From Diplonema japonicum (lineage: Eukaryota; Euglenozoa; Diplonemea; Diplonemida; Diplonemidae): a DNA stretch of 64,000 bases. Shown piece after piece: positions 10,457 through 19,942 of the stretch. The position numbers and the translations under genes are program-made. The stretch is from positions 248,001 through 312,000 of the forward strand of contig OZ025704.1 of assembly GCA_964019335.1 (NCBI GenBank), in the 5' to 3' direction. The stretch's first letter is position 1, and the number at the start of each line of letters is the position of its first letter. The notes under the pieces were generated by a model that worked only from the letters and a program-made list of their open reading frames with translations, ran no database searches and had not been told where the DNA came from.

Positions 10457-10939
10457 ATGGGACAGAAACTGGCGATAGAGGTTATACGTGAGATCGTGCC
10501 GTTTCTGCCAATCGGGTGTCTGGATGCTTTAAAAGATGTGTGCAAAGGGTGCAGAATGGAGGTGTTAAAAGTGGTGTCCGGGCTCGATGGGCTACGAGCA
10601 GCTGGGGGAGACGGTGTTCCTGTTATAAAAGAGTTGACAGGAAGAATGGTAGCACAGGTGTGGAACAGCCACTGTGTCAATGGCCCTTCGCTGCCGTGGG
10701 AAGAGTTGGATACACCAGCGGCAATATGGCAATGGGCGCACACGCATATCCTCCAGCCTTCTTGGAGGTTCCCCCCTGGCCATTTCGTGGTTTCTCCAGA
10801 CCACAGGGTGTTTGTCTGGGCCCTATCCCTTTTGTCGCCCCTTTATACCTTCCATTTTCTAATTGTCGACTCAAGCACCTTTCTCCTTTACGAGGCCAAA
10901 AGAAAACCCCTAGCCCCGGCTTTACACGTGCGAGATTGA
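10457..10939 (+). CDS. Small F-box-like protein
   Basis: A 160-residue protein. Residues about 5-40 (LAIEVIREIVPFLPIGCLDALKDVC) resemble an F-box, the Skp1-binding motif of SCF ubiquitin ligases, although the usual Pro is missing from the first position. The remainder has scattered Trp and hydrophobic strands (PDHRVFVWALSLL) and no recognised substrate domain. The start follows a C-rich tract ending in CACTCAG at about 10450. An earlier ATG at 10453 opens a frame of only 12 codons. A cullin of the CUL1 type is also in this window (54763-57139), but nothing ties the two specifically. Confidence 0.55.
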   Translation: MGQKLAIEVIREIVPFLPIGCLDALKDVCKGCRMEVLKVVSGLDGLRAAGGDGVPVIKELTGRMVAQVWNSHCVNGPSLPWEELDTPAAIWQWAHTHILQPSWRFPPGHFVVSPDHRVFVWALSLLSPLYTFHFLIVDSSTFLLYEAKRKPLAPALHVRD

Positions 10940-11233
10940 AAAAAAAAAAAGAAAAAAGAAACTTCTAAGCTTTTTTTTTTTATATATTATTATTTGTTAT
11001 TTCCTTGCATTAGAAAAAAAAAAAAAAAAAGAAAAGGAGAAAAGGACGGGGAGTGTCCCCTTCCCCCCTATGTTTCTTTGTTCCTTTCCCTTTTTTTTTT
11101 TTCTCTTTGTGTCTTTTTTGTGGTTTCGGTTAAAGAAAATCATCACACAGGCGAAGAGAGAAGGAGAGGCACGGGAGGGGGAGTGGGAGGCGGGGGTGAT
11201 TCCCCCCCTTCTATTTTAAAAAAAAAAGGGAAA

Positions 11234-12316
11234 ATGGGCGTGGGAACTACGATTTATACGACAAAGGTAAGTTATTTTGTTTCATCCAAAAAGAAAAAAA
11301 AACCACAGCTGGGGATGATCCGGAAGTCAGCTGATGACTGCCGTCGGCTTATACAACTTTTCGATGCTTTGCAAGTAGTCTACGAGGAGGTAAGCGTAGA
11401 CCAGGTATGTACCATCCATCTCATTGCCCCTACCCCTACACACCTACAGGAAATGAGAGAACGGTTAGAGGAGCTGAACAAAGGGTATACAGAACTACCG
11501 CAGGTTTTCGTGGGGGAAGAGTTTGTGGGTGGCTATGACGATATAGAAACGTTAAACGAAGAAGGGGAATTAAGAGGGGCGTTAAGGGACGCGGGTTACA
11601 CAGAAGGAATCGCTGACGGCCAGGTGGACAAGCCAAGAGCGAAGAAGAACGATGACGAGGACTCCGAACCACCACCACCAGAGGGGAGCGATGAGGAGGG
11701 CAGTGAGCCCCCTCCACCAGAAAGTGACGAAGATGGCCCACCTCCTCCTGATAGTGACAGTGACGCGCCTCCACCATCTGATGAAGAGGATGATGCACCC
11801 CCTCCTCCTGATGATGATGATGATGAAGACGCACCTCCTCCTCCTGAAGATGAAGACGATGAACCTCCTCCTCCTGAAGATGATGATGATGATGATGATG
11901 CACCTCCTCCTGAGGATGATGGTGATGATGATGGCAGCCCTCCTCCTGCAGATGATGATGAAAAAGAAGATGATGACAGCCCTCCTCCTCCTGCAGATGA
12001 TGATGATGGTGATGCCCCTCCTCCTGAGGATGATGATGATGGTGATGCCCCTCCTCCTGAGGATGATGATGATGATGGTGCCCCTCCTCCTGCAGATGAT
12101 GATGATGATGATGATGATGGTGCCCCTCCTCCAGCAGATGATGATGATGATGACAGCCCTCCTCCTGCGGATGATGATGATGATGCACCACCGCCTGCAG
12201 ATGATGATGAGGAAGACGGACCGCCTCCCCCTGCAGATGATGATGAAGATGATGCGCCCCCTCCACCAGAAGATGATGATGATGATGATGCACCTCCCCC
12301 TCCTGAAGATGATTGA
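11234..12316 (+). CDS. Glutaredoxin-fold (SH3BGR-like) protein with giant acidic tail, three exons
   Basis: Exons 11234-11266, 11309-11404 and 11450-12316 give 331 residues. Residues 1-95 look like the thioredoxin-fold SH3BGR family: a start strand (TTIYTTK), no catalytic CxxC, a cis-Pro strand (LPQVFVGEEFVGGYDDI) and a final helix. Residues about 111-331 are a repeat of Asp/Glu runs separated by Pro-Pro-Pro, probably fully disordered. Introns 11267-11308 (GTAAGT...CACAG, 42 nt) and 11405-11449 (GTATGT...CTACAG, 45 nt) are multiples of three without stops, so the unspliced frame is also open; the family fold supports removing them. Function is unknown; the tail could bind cations or basic proteins. 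Confidence 0.75.
   Translation: MGVGTTIYTTKVSYFVSSKKKKKPQLGMIRKSADDCRRLIQLFDALQVVYEEVSVDQVCTIHLIAPTPTHLQEMRERLEELNKGYTELPQVFVGEEFVGGYDDIETLNEEGELRGALRDAGYTEGIADGQVDKPRAKKNDDEDSEPPPPEGSDEEGSEPPPPESDEDGPPPPDSDSDAPPPSDEEDDAPPPPDDDDDEDAPPPPEDEDDEPPPPEDDDDDDDAPPPEDDGDDDGSPPPADDDEKEDDDSPPPPADDDDGDAPPPEDDDDGDAPPPEDDDDDGAPPPADDDDDDDDGAPPPADDDDDDSPPPADDDDDAPPPADDDEEDGPPPPADDDEDDAPPPPEDDDDDDAPPPPEDD
11655..12312 (+). repeat. Coding GAT/CCT triplet minisatellite (acidic-proline repeat)
   Basis: An imperfect tandem array inside the preceding gene. Units have two to nine GAT/GAC/GAA codons followed by GCx-CCT-CCT-CCT, about 24-36 bases each and some 17-20 units. All variation keeps the reading frame, so the array is under coding constraint. 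It is likely polymorphic in length. Confidence 0.85.
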
Positions 12317-12655
12317 TTACAAAGTTATCTCAAAAAAAAAAAGGTGGTGGGTGATTCACTTGGTACCAAAGAAAAAGTAAAGAAATTCACTTTTTACCCA
12401 AGAAAAAAAAAAAAAGAGAAAAAAGGGAACTTGAAGACATTTTAAAGTTGCGCTCATGTTTGGAAGGCCACAGTGTATGCAACCGATTGAGGCAGCCCCC
12501 CCCAAAAAAAGTAATTGTTTTCAGTTATGTTTGGTGGACAGACGTCCCCAACCGGTTTTGGGTGTTTCTCGAGAATCTTTTTGACTTTTTTTTTTTGGTA
12601 CTTAGTTACTAAGTAGTGAGTTCGGAGCATTCTTGGGTATTAAGTGAATTACCTC

Positions 12656-12690
<35 letters not shown>

Positions 12691-12978
12691 TAATCGGAAG
12701 AAAAAGAAAAAAAAAAAAGCAGTTTGTTCTGTTTGAAAAAAAAACCCCCCTAGCCAGTGTAAAGAAATAAGAAAAAAAAAGTTTTTCTTTTTTTTTTTTG
12801 AAAAGGCGGAAAAAAAAATCCGAGCGAGAGGCCTCCCCCCCCCCCCCCCCACCTCCACTTTTCTTTTTTGAAATGTCTCATATCTCTCATTTTACTGGTA
12901 AACAAAGATCTCCTTTCGGTGCCTCGTGATATGGCTGACAATGTTCTTATTATAAGTTGGGTTGCTATTATATGGCGC

Positions 12979-13013
<35 letters not shown>

Positions 13014-13345
13014 CATGGTGAGTAAGCAAAAAAAACCCCTCCTTTCCATTTTTTCCAGAAAGGGAGAAGAAAAAAATACCGATTTTCTGTTTTCTTAGAG
13101 ATGTGGGGGGTTTTTTTTTTTTTATCCATACGTATCAAGGGCCTCTTTTCCAACTACAACAACAACAACATAAAGATGCCAATCCCCCTCCCCCCCCCCC
13201 CCCCCCCCCCTCTTTCTTTTTCGTCCCATATCCCCTCCCTCCCCCCGCCTGGTTATGTACTGTTATATCTCCCGTACCTATAAAAGCCTGGAGGTTACTT
13301 TTCACTCCATAACAAAGCAAGGAGGGGAGGGGAAGAAAAAAAAAA
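12317..13345 (+). repeat. One-kilobase low-complexity spacer
   Basis: Long homopolymers (A run 12656-12688, T run 12981-13009, C runs near 12834-12850 and 13183-13210) alternate with short unique blocks such as 12420-12640. No supported coding frame, RNA gene or repeat copy was found. Confidence 0.6.
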
Positions 13346-14457
13346 ATGGAAACGCAAAATTCAGACCTACCATGGATAGAAAAATACCGACCAAGCACAG
13401 TGGATGAAATCGTATGCCAAGAAAAAAAAAAAAAAAAAAAAAAAAACAGCTTTCCCATACCGAGATAATCTCAACGATTACAAAACTAGCCGATTCGCAC
13501 CAGCTGCCGCATCTGCTGTTGTACGGCCCTGCGGGGACAGGGAAGACGAGTACCGTGATGGCGATGGCGAGGAGGATCTATAAAGAGCAGCTTCGCAGCA
13601 ATGTTCTTGAACTAAACGCTTCAGACGAACGAGGCATCGAAGTTGTGAGGAATCAGATAAAAGACTTCTCCTCAACAAAACAGCTTTTCGGGAAGAGAGA
13701 CAGCTTCAAGCTGGTCATCCTCGACGAAGCCGATCAAATGACACACGAAGCACAAGCCGCACTCCGCCGTGTTATAGAACTGTACACGCAAAACGTTCGT
13801 TTCTGCATCATATGCAATTATGTCGATAAGATAATACCCGCTATTCAGTCACGGTGCACAAGGTTTCGTTTCGGCCCGTTGAACAAAAAAATGGTTGTAG
13901 GTAGGCTACGAGAGATCGCTATCAACGAGAAAACTGCTTTCACAGACGAAGCCCTCTCTGCTGTGTACAAACTGTCAGGTGGTGATATGAGAAAAGGTCT
14001 TAACATTTTACAAGCTTCTGCCATGGCATCGTTATCAGATGAGATTACAGACGAGCATGTGTACAGTGCGACTGGTTCCCCGTCACCCTTGACCATGCGG
14101 ACATTTATTGACCTCACTGTTAACAGTGGGTTGAAGGAAGCGCTTTCTTCGTCGAAAAGTCTTATTACTGAACGCGGTCTTGCGCTTGCAGATGTGGTCA
14201 GGGAGCTGCAGCCGTGGCTCACGAAGATGGACCTCCCGCAATCTGTGAAGTGCTGGGCCATTGAAAAGTTGTCTGACGTGGAGCACCAGCTCGCCTTTTC
14301 TTGCAACGACAAGCTGCAGCTCCATGGGATAGTGTCGATTATGCAGCTTGTGAGGGTTAGTATCACCGAAGACAAGGTATGGTGGTGAGGAAAGGGGAAA
14401 AAAAAAAAAAAAAAATAGCCGATCAAAAGCCTTGTTGTGAAGGACGTTATGGATTAA
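13346..14457 (+). CDS. Replication factor C small subunit (human RFC5 / yeast Rfc3-like), three exons
   Basis: Exons 13346-13411, 13450-14376 and 14419-14457 give 343 residues, the usual length. It is a clamp-loader AAA+ ATPase subunit that helps load PCNA at primer ends. Visible motifs are LPWIEKYRP at the start, Walker A GPAGTGKTS (Lys54), VLELNASDERG, Walker B VILDEAD, and SRCTRFRFGPL (the SRC box). The ICNYVDKIIPAIQSRC stretch is typical of the RFC5/Rfc3 branch. The first exon is out of frame with the second unless 13412-13449 is removed; this 38-nt intron is GTATGCCAAG, 25 A and CAG. The second intron (14377-14418, 42 nt) restores a short C-terminus in place of a premature stop. Confidence 0.93.
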
Positions 14458-14673
14458 AAAAAAAAAAAGCAGGCGGGGTAGATTTTAGAGTTTTTTCTCT
14501 CTCTCTTTTTTTTTTTTTATATATTTTTTTTTTATCCCAGTCAGAAAAAGAAAAAAAAAAAGAAAAAAAATTAGAGTTCCTTTCCCCCCCCCTCCTAAAT
14601 GTTATTCAAGAAAAAAAGCAAACCAAAAAAAAAAGGGGGTGGGGAAGAAGAGAAAAAAAAAAGGGGAAAAGAA

Positions 14674-15971
14674 ATGCCGAAGCAAGCGCTGTATTCCGCT
14701 GACAATAAGATGGAAGGCAGCGACGTAGGGGGGGGGAAAACCTGCTACAAAATAAAGGGGAATCTCATGGAGGTCGATTCAAAGTACGAGGTGTTCCACC
14801 CGGTGGGCTACGGGGCCTACGGCGTCGTCTGCGCGGGGCTGAACACGGAAACAGGCTCCAGGGTCGCCATAAAGAAGATACCAAAGGTGTTCATGGACCT
14901 GGTAGACGCAAAGAGAATCTTAAGAGAACTGAAATTACTCCCTTACCTCCGCCACGAGAACGTAATGAAAATCATCGACATCATGAAACCAAAGGAAGGG
15001 AAGGACAGGTTTCACGATATATATGTTGTGTGCGAACTGATGGAAACCGACCTCCACCAGGTCATCCGTTCTAAACAAAAGCTAACCGATGAGCACTATC
15101 AGTATTTCATATATCAGGTTCTCCGTGCTCTGAAATATTTACATAGTTCCGGTGTGATCCACAGAGACCTAAAACCGGGAAATCTCCTAGTCAACGGAAA
15201 TTGTGATGTAAAACTGTGTGATTTCGGTTTGTCAAGAGGCGGCATTGACACCTTAAAACCCGACGGACTTGACTTAACAGACTATGTCGTTACCCGTTGG
15301 TACCGGCCACCCGAACTCCTTCTCATGTGTAGCTACAGCGCTGCCATCGATATGTGGTCTTGCGGTTGCATTCTCGCGGAACTTGTAAACCGAAAGGCGC
15401 TGTTCCCTGGGAAGGATTATATACACCAATTGAACATCATCACTGATGTGACGGGGATGCCGAGTGTGAAGGATTCCGGGTTCATAAAGAGTGACGAGGC
15501 GAAGACATATATGAAGAATATGCCGCGGAAAAAGGCGAAGGCGTGGCAGCAGGTTGTCCCAGGTGCTAGCAAGAACTGCATAGATCTCATTAACCATCTC
15601 ATTGCCTTCAACCCTGAAAGGAGGATCACTGCGGCGTCGGCTTTGAGGGTATGAAGGGGGAGGGGGGATGTAGCATTTATTAAAAGAATAATTTGAAAAA
15701 AAAAAAAAAAAAAAAAAAAATACAGCACCCATATTTGGAGCGATTGTACGACGCTGCTGATGATGTTGATGACATTCCTGACGCGAAAGTATTTTTTTTT
15801 TGGGGGGGGAGGGGGAGGGGAAAAAAAAAAAAGTCTGTCAACTGGAGCTGCGACAACAAGGAACTTGGCCAAAAAGAGTTGAGGAACCTGATTTGGGGCG
15901 AGGTGTGTCACGGGAGGGAAGAGGGGAGGGGAAAAAGAAAATTATATAAGGTGCTCCGATACCATCCCTGA
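14674..15971 (+). CDS. MAP kinase with TDY activation loop, four exons
   Basis: Exons 14674-15648, 15726-15788, 15834-15902 and 15951-15971 give 375 residues, a normal MAPK length. Kinase motifs are GYGAYGVVCAG, VAIKKI, HRDLKPGN, DFGLS and the activation loop T202-D203-Y204 followed by VVTRWYRPPE. The C-terminal lobe is completed only after splicing: exon 2 begins HPYLERLYD, the standard segment after subdomain XI, and exon 3 gives VNWSCDNKELGQKELRNLIWGE. The last intron (15903-15950, GTGTGT...ATAAG) is less certain; without it the frame still reaches the same stop with 16 extra codons. It acts in a MEK-type cascade. TDY rather than TEY is also seen in plants and kinetoplastids. Confidence 0.9.
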
Positions 15972-16341
15972 GTTACTGTAATGAGAGCAGTTTTTTTTTT
16001 TTTTTTTTTCCCTTTTTCTTTTTTCCTTCTTGTATTCTATCTATTCTGTTTTCTTCTTTCTTTCTTTCTTTCTTTCGGGAGCCCAAAGCGCGGTGCGGCC
16101 GACGCAAAGAAGAAGAAAAAAAAAGGTGGGCGGATCCATTCATAGAAGGAAAGCAACTTACGCTGGCGTAGATCAGAAGTTGTTCGAAAGTTAGAGATTT
16201 TTTTCTTTTTTCTTTTTTTTTTTCTTTTTAGAGGCAACTAAAAGACATTCTTCTTTTTTCTTATTTCTCTCTTTACTTGTGGTAGGTAATTGCTATCACT
16301 TCACCAGGGGGTATTTACATACCCTTCATTATTCTCTCTTT

Positions 16342-16379
<38 letters not shown>

Positions 16380-16864
16380 CTGGAACCCCCAGGGGATGGG
16401 AAAAAAAGTACCAACTTTACCAACTTTTTTTTTTCTCCTTTCCGACCACTAGGCCAGAGCTCTGATAAACAGAGGGGCTCAGGGCGATGGGTAGGTATAA
16501 AAAAAAAAAAAAAATGTAGCACGCGCAGTAGGTGGCTTATTTAAACGAAAATTATTTTCTTTCTATCCCTTGCTATCCCCCCTTTACTCTCTCCTAATGC
16601 GTTACGCCGATTTTATAAAAGAAAAAAAAAAAGACAAAAAAAGAAACACACAGCCACACACAAAAAGAAAAAAAAAGAAACATGTCATCAAAGTTTTTTT
16701 TTTATTTGACCTTACAAGGGTTTTCTTTCTCTTTTTTTTCTCTCTCCCGCAATTTCTTTCTCCCCCCTCCCCCTTTCTCTTTATATTCCACTAAAAAAAA
16801 AAAGGTGGGGTGGAGGCATTTTTGAGGGGTTTATCACATTTAAAAAAAAAAAAAGAAAAAAAAA
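15972..16864 (+). repeat. Intergenic spacer, mostly homopolymer
   Basis: A, T and C tracts with a more complex block at about 16076-16195 (a GCGGTGCGGCCGACGC stretch and a short frame ending GKQLTLA), too short to support as a gene. A pyrimidine run ends in an A-rich leader just before the next ATG. Confidence 0.5.
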
Positions 16865-18190
16865 ATGCCGACCAAGCAACAAAAACCACCGCGACAGATA
16901 GGAAACCTGTCTGCGCTGTCCGATAAGGTTTTGATGAAGGCTATGAAATACATGGAGAAAGAGGATATTTTGAAAATGGCAGGGTCGTGCTGGTTCGGCT
17001 ACGAGCTACAGAACAACGAGGAATTGTGGAAACAAAGGTGTTTGTGTGAAAAGAAAGGCTTGGTTAAGAACAAAGTGGCACAATTCACCTTCAAAGTAAA
17101 CTGGAAGTACACTTACTGCAGGCCGCAAGAGAACACCCCACCCCCTCCAACCCCAATCCAAAACCACGAAATCTCAACACCCCACTACAGATTTAGAAAA
17201 CCCGAGAAGACGAAATGGTACAGATCCGGCATCGACGTACGGGCAATCCCGTTAAAAGGTCTTCGCGTGCCGGAAGTGTCAGCGAACGACATCACCAAAG
17301 AAGAATTTTTCAAGGAATTCGACAGCCAGAATAAACCTGTTGTCATTACAAATGCTGTTGAAGCATGGGGGTGGAACGAATGGACTAAAGACGGCCTTTT
17401 AACCCGTCATAAAAACACCGTTTTCAAGACAAACGGGGTTACAACCGCCGGGAAAACGCTGAGGATGACATTCAAACAATACACCGAGTACTGCAAGTAC
17501 GCGTGGGGCCGCGGAGAAAAACCCATGTACATCTTCGACAACAAATTTGAAGAACGAGCGAAAGACCTCACCAACGACTATAGCATCCCACCTTACTTCC
17601 AAACAGATCTATTTGACTCTATGACGCAAAAGGACCGCCCAGACTATAAATGGCTCCTTATTGGACCTGAAGGTTCCGGAGCACCTTTCCACACAGATCC
17701 CCATCAAACTCATGCTTGGAATGTTGTGACCGAAGGCGAAAAACGAATTGCGTTCTACCCCCCAAGAGTCATACCCCCTGGTGTCGATAAAAAGCTTATC
17801 CACACTGAGTACTACGCTGCCTCTGATACCATGGATTGGTACCTTAATCATTATCCTAAGTTGAAACGGGCTGATTTGCCGCTTGAGACTATTATAAAAG
17901 CTGGGGATATGGTGTTTATCCCGTCTGGGTGGTGGCATCAGGTGGTCAATGTGGCTCCTTTTACAGTGGCGGTCACGCAGAATGTTTGTACGCCCGGGAA
18001 TTTTCCCAGAGTTTGGAGGGATTTGCAGAAATGGGGGCCGAAATCCCTCGCGCGGCAGTTCAAGAGAGATTGTATGAAGAAGTATAAGAATCTTTTTGCG
18101 GAGTGGGAGGAACCGGAAGACATGAGCTCGGAGGACAATGAGTCTTCTTCTTCTTCGTCGTCGTCGTCGTGCTCGTCTTCTTCTTCGTGA
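16865..18190 (+). CDS. F-box / JmjC oxygenase of the JMJD6 group
   Basis: A 441-residue single-exon protein. Residues about 10-60 (LSALSDKVLMKAMKYMEKEDIL ending in WKQRCL) resemble an F-box. Residues about 130-390 are a JmjC double-stranded beta-helix with the Fe(II) triad His276-Asp278 (FHTDPH) and His358 (GWWHQVVN), and a Lys in EGEKRIAFYPP placed to bind 2-oxoglutarate. The order and the PVVITNAV and GSGAPFHTDP motifs match JMJD6-type lysyl hydroxylases. The C-terminus is a poly-Ser tail, also a JMJD6 trait. Expected activity is 2-oxoglutarate-dependent hydroxylation or demethylation of nuclear proteins. F-box plus JmjC fusions occur in plants and fungi; human JMJD6 lacks an F-box. The start follows an A-rich leader. 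Confidence 0.87.
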   Translation: MPTKQQKPPRQIGNLSALSDKVLMKAMKYMEKEDILKMAGSCWFGYELQNNEELWKQRCLCEKKGLVKNKVAQFTFKVNWKYTYCRPQENTPPPPTPIQNHEISTPHYRFRKPEKTKWYRSGIDVRAIPLKGLRVPEVSANDITKEEFFKEFDSQNKPVVITNAVEAWGWNEWTKDGLLTRHKNTVFKTNGVTTAGKTLRMTFKQYTEYCKYAWGRGEKPMYIFDNKFEERAKDLTNDYSIPPYFQTDLFDSMTQKDRPDYKWLLIGPEGSGAPFHTDPHQTHAWNVVTEGEKRIAFYPPRVIPPGVDKKLIHTEYYAASDTMDWYLNHYPKLKRADLPLETIIKAGDMVFIPSGWWHQVVNVAPFTVAVTQNVCTPGNFPRVWRDLQKWGPKSLARQFKRDCMKKYKNLFAEWEEPEDMSSEDNESSSSSSSSSCSSSSS

Positions 18191-18223
<33 letters not shown>

Positions 18224-18485
18224 CTCTTTTTTCTTCTTTTTTTTTTTTTTGATTTCGAAGCAAAAAAAGAAAGGAAAAAAAATGGATGTAAAGTCCATTT
18301 CTTTTTTTTTTTTTTACATTTTTCTCATTCGCGAAAAAAAAAAAGAAGAAAAAAAAAAGTAGCACCCTTGTTTAACCCCTTCCCCCCCCCCTTTTTTTTA
18401 TCTTGAAAGAAAAATCATACTTTGTGTGTTTTCTTTTTTTTAATATTTTTTTTTTATAAAATCTTTAGACTTTTTTATCTCTTCC

Positions 18486-18515
<30 letters not shown>
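18191..18515 (+). repeat. Low-complexity intergenic spacer
   Basis: Poly-T, poly-A and C runs only. The last 26 bases before the next ATG are uninterrupted A. Confidence 0.7.
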
Positions 18516-18516
<1 letters not shown>

Positions 18517-19514
18517 TGCTTCATATAATAACTGCGGCGGCCCTCGGGTCCTGCATGTGCTCGGACATGACACTGTGCAACCCGCTGCAATTCAAGGCAG
18601 CGAAGGAAGTGGTGGCGTTCGCACCGCACGAGGGCGCGTGGAAGGAGTACAACATGAGCGTGCTGACAACGATTGTGAAGTTCGGGGAGGTAGACCCCTC
18701 TCTGGTGTGCGAAGCGCATAAGGCAGGGGTGAAGGTGGTGGTGTCCATGGGCTTTGACAAGTCACAACTGGGGAATGAAACTGCGATGGACGGCTTCGTC
18801 ACACACGTAAGCTCTTTGATATCAGAAGAGGGCTACGACGGCTTCAACTTTGATATCGAAGCCAACAACGCCAACGCTGCAGGGTTAACCCGTTTAGTTT
18901 CAAAAACTGCATCCGCACTGAGATCTGCAAACCCCTATGCGCAAATCACATTTGACACCTCTATATGGATGGCAGGCAACAACACAGGATATGACTACGC
19001 GGGACTAAATGAAATTCTTGATTTTTTCATCCCGATGGCGTACGACATGTGCGGTGGGGACACAGCCCGACAGAACTCCCCCATTGATGGCATTAAGACT
19101 GGCCTTCAGAGGTACCAATCGATGGGCCTCTTGGACAAGGTTGTCCTAGGAGTCCCTTGGTACGGGTACCAGTTTGTGTGTGACAAGCCTTCCCCCTCAG
19201 GAGGCTGCCCTTACACCCGCCCTTCAAACATGGGTTCCTGGCAGAAATGCTTTGATTCTATTCTGCCCACGATCCCTAAAGCCACTGTTCCCCCCGCGTA
19301 CACCCCTGAACAGGATGCTGTTTTCTTTACATACGAAGCTGGCAGCACCATTTACCAGGTGTATTATGATAACGCTACGACTTTGAGCAACAAATACGAT
19401 TTGATATCCTCGATGGGGCTCAAGGGGACTGCATTTTGGTACGGAGGATGTGCTGCTATGGGTACGCCGCAGGGTGCAGCTATGTGGCATGCGCTTGAGG
19501 GGATCAAGGCATGA
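18516..19514 (+). CDS. GH18 chitobiase-like glycosidase, secreted or lysosomal
   Basis: A 332-residue protein with a short hydrophobic N-terminus (LHIITAAALG) that may be a signal peptide. It has the GH18 signature YDGFNFDIE, with Asp113 and the catalytic acid Glu115, plus FIPMAYDM and VVLGVPWYGYQF, motifs shared with lysosomal di-N-acetylchitobiase. The C-terminal stretch YQVYYDNATTLSNKYDLISSMGLKG is also chitobiase-like. It should remove GlcNAc from chitin oligomers or N-glycan cores, probably in a digestive vacuole or outside the cell. Length fits the family and no intron is needed. The nearest alternative is a general chitinase; there is no chitin-binding domain. Confidence 0.88.
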
Positions 19515-19942
19515 TTTTTTTTGGTGATTAAGAAAAAAAAGAAACCCCCAACCGACCAACGTTTCTTGTCGGTGTGTTAAGCTGTTCTTGTCTCCGCTGC
19601 CTTTTTGTGGTCGCCAACACTGGCCTCCTTCATCTCTTTACTCGCTGTTGTTAGCTCAGTGCCCCACCGTAGGGATGGTTTCCGCTTATCAGAAGAAAAA
19701 AAGAAAAAAAAAAAGAAATCGTGTGTTTCCCCTCCCCCTTTTTTTTTCTTTTTTTTTTTTTTAACGTAGCCATTTCGGTTTTTAAAACAAACCCGAATTT
19801 CTTATATTAAGTTTCCCCCTGTGGGTGCCAAGAAACAAACAAACAAAAAAGAAACAGTGTTTATATTTTTATTCCCCCCCCCTTTTAACATAAACAACAT
19901 CAATACCTAACAAAAAAAAAAGAAGAAGAAAGGGGGGGAAAG
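19515..19942 (+). repeat. Spacer holding a short dispersed repeat
   Basis: Positions 19565-19692 are unique-looking, with TCGCCAACACTGGCCTCCTT at 19611-19630 (repeat family A). The rest is homopolymer. The run before the next start is A/G-rich. Confidence 0.6.
19565..19640 (+). repeat. Dispersed repeat family A, copy 1
   Basis: Shares GCCAACACTGGCCTCCTT and then YATCTCTT with the copies at 41567-41630, 57717-57770 and 61733-61800, and a shorter CCTCCTTTATCTC tail with the retrotransposon end at 5966-5978. It is in the same orientation as the genes. Probably a SINE or a truncated retrotransposon 3' end. Confidence 0.55.

Noticed and set aside
11436-12293. Long His/Gln-rich frame on the - strand
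   Set aside because: It is the antisense of the GAT/CCT repeat in the glutaredoxin-fold gene; the composition follows from the repeat.
15903-15950. Reading the MAPK through this segment as coding
   Set aside because: The 16 codons (GREEGRGKRK-like) interrupt an otherwise MAPK-like ending; splicing gives WGEVLRYHP. Kept as the weaker of the intron calls.
17609-18298. Minus-strand frame of 229 codons over the JmjC gene
   Set aside because: Shadow of the + strand gene; its ends translate poly-A and the poly-Ser codons reversed.
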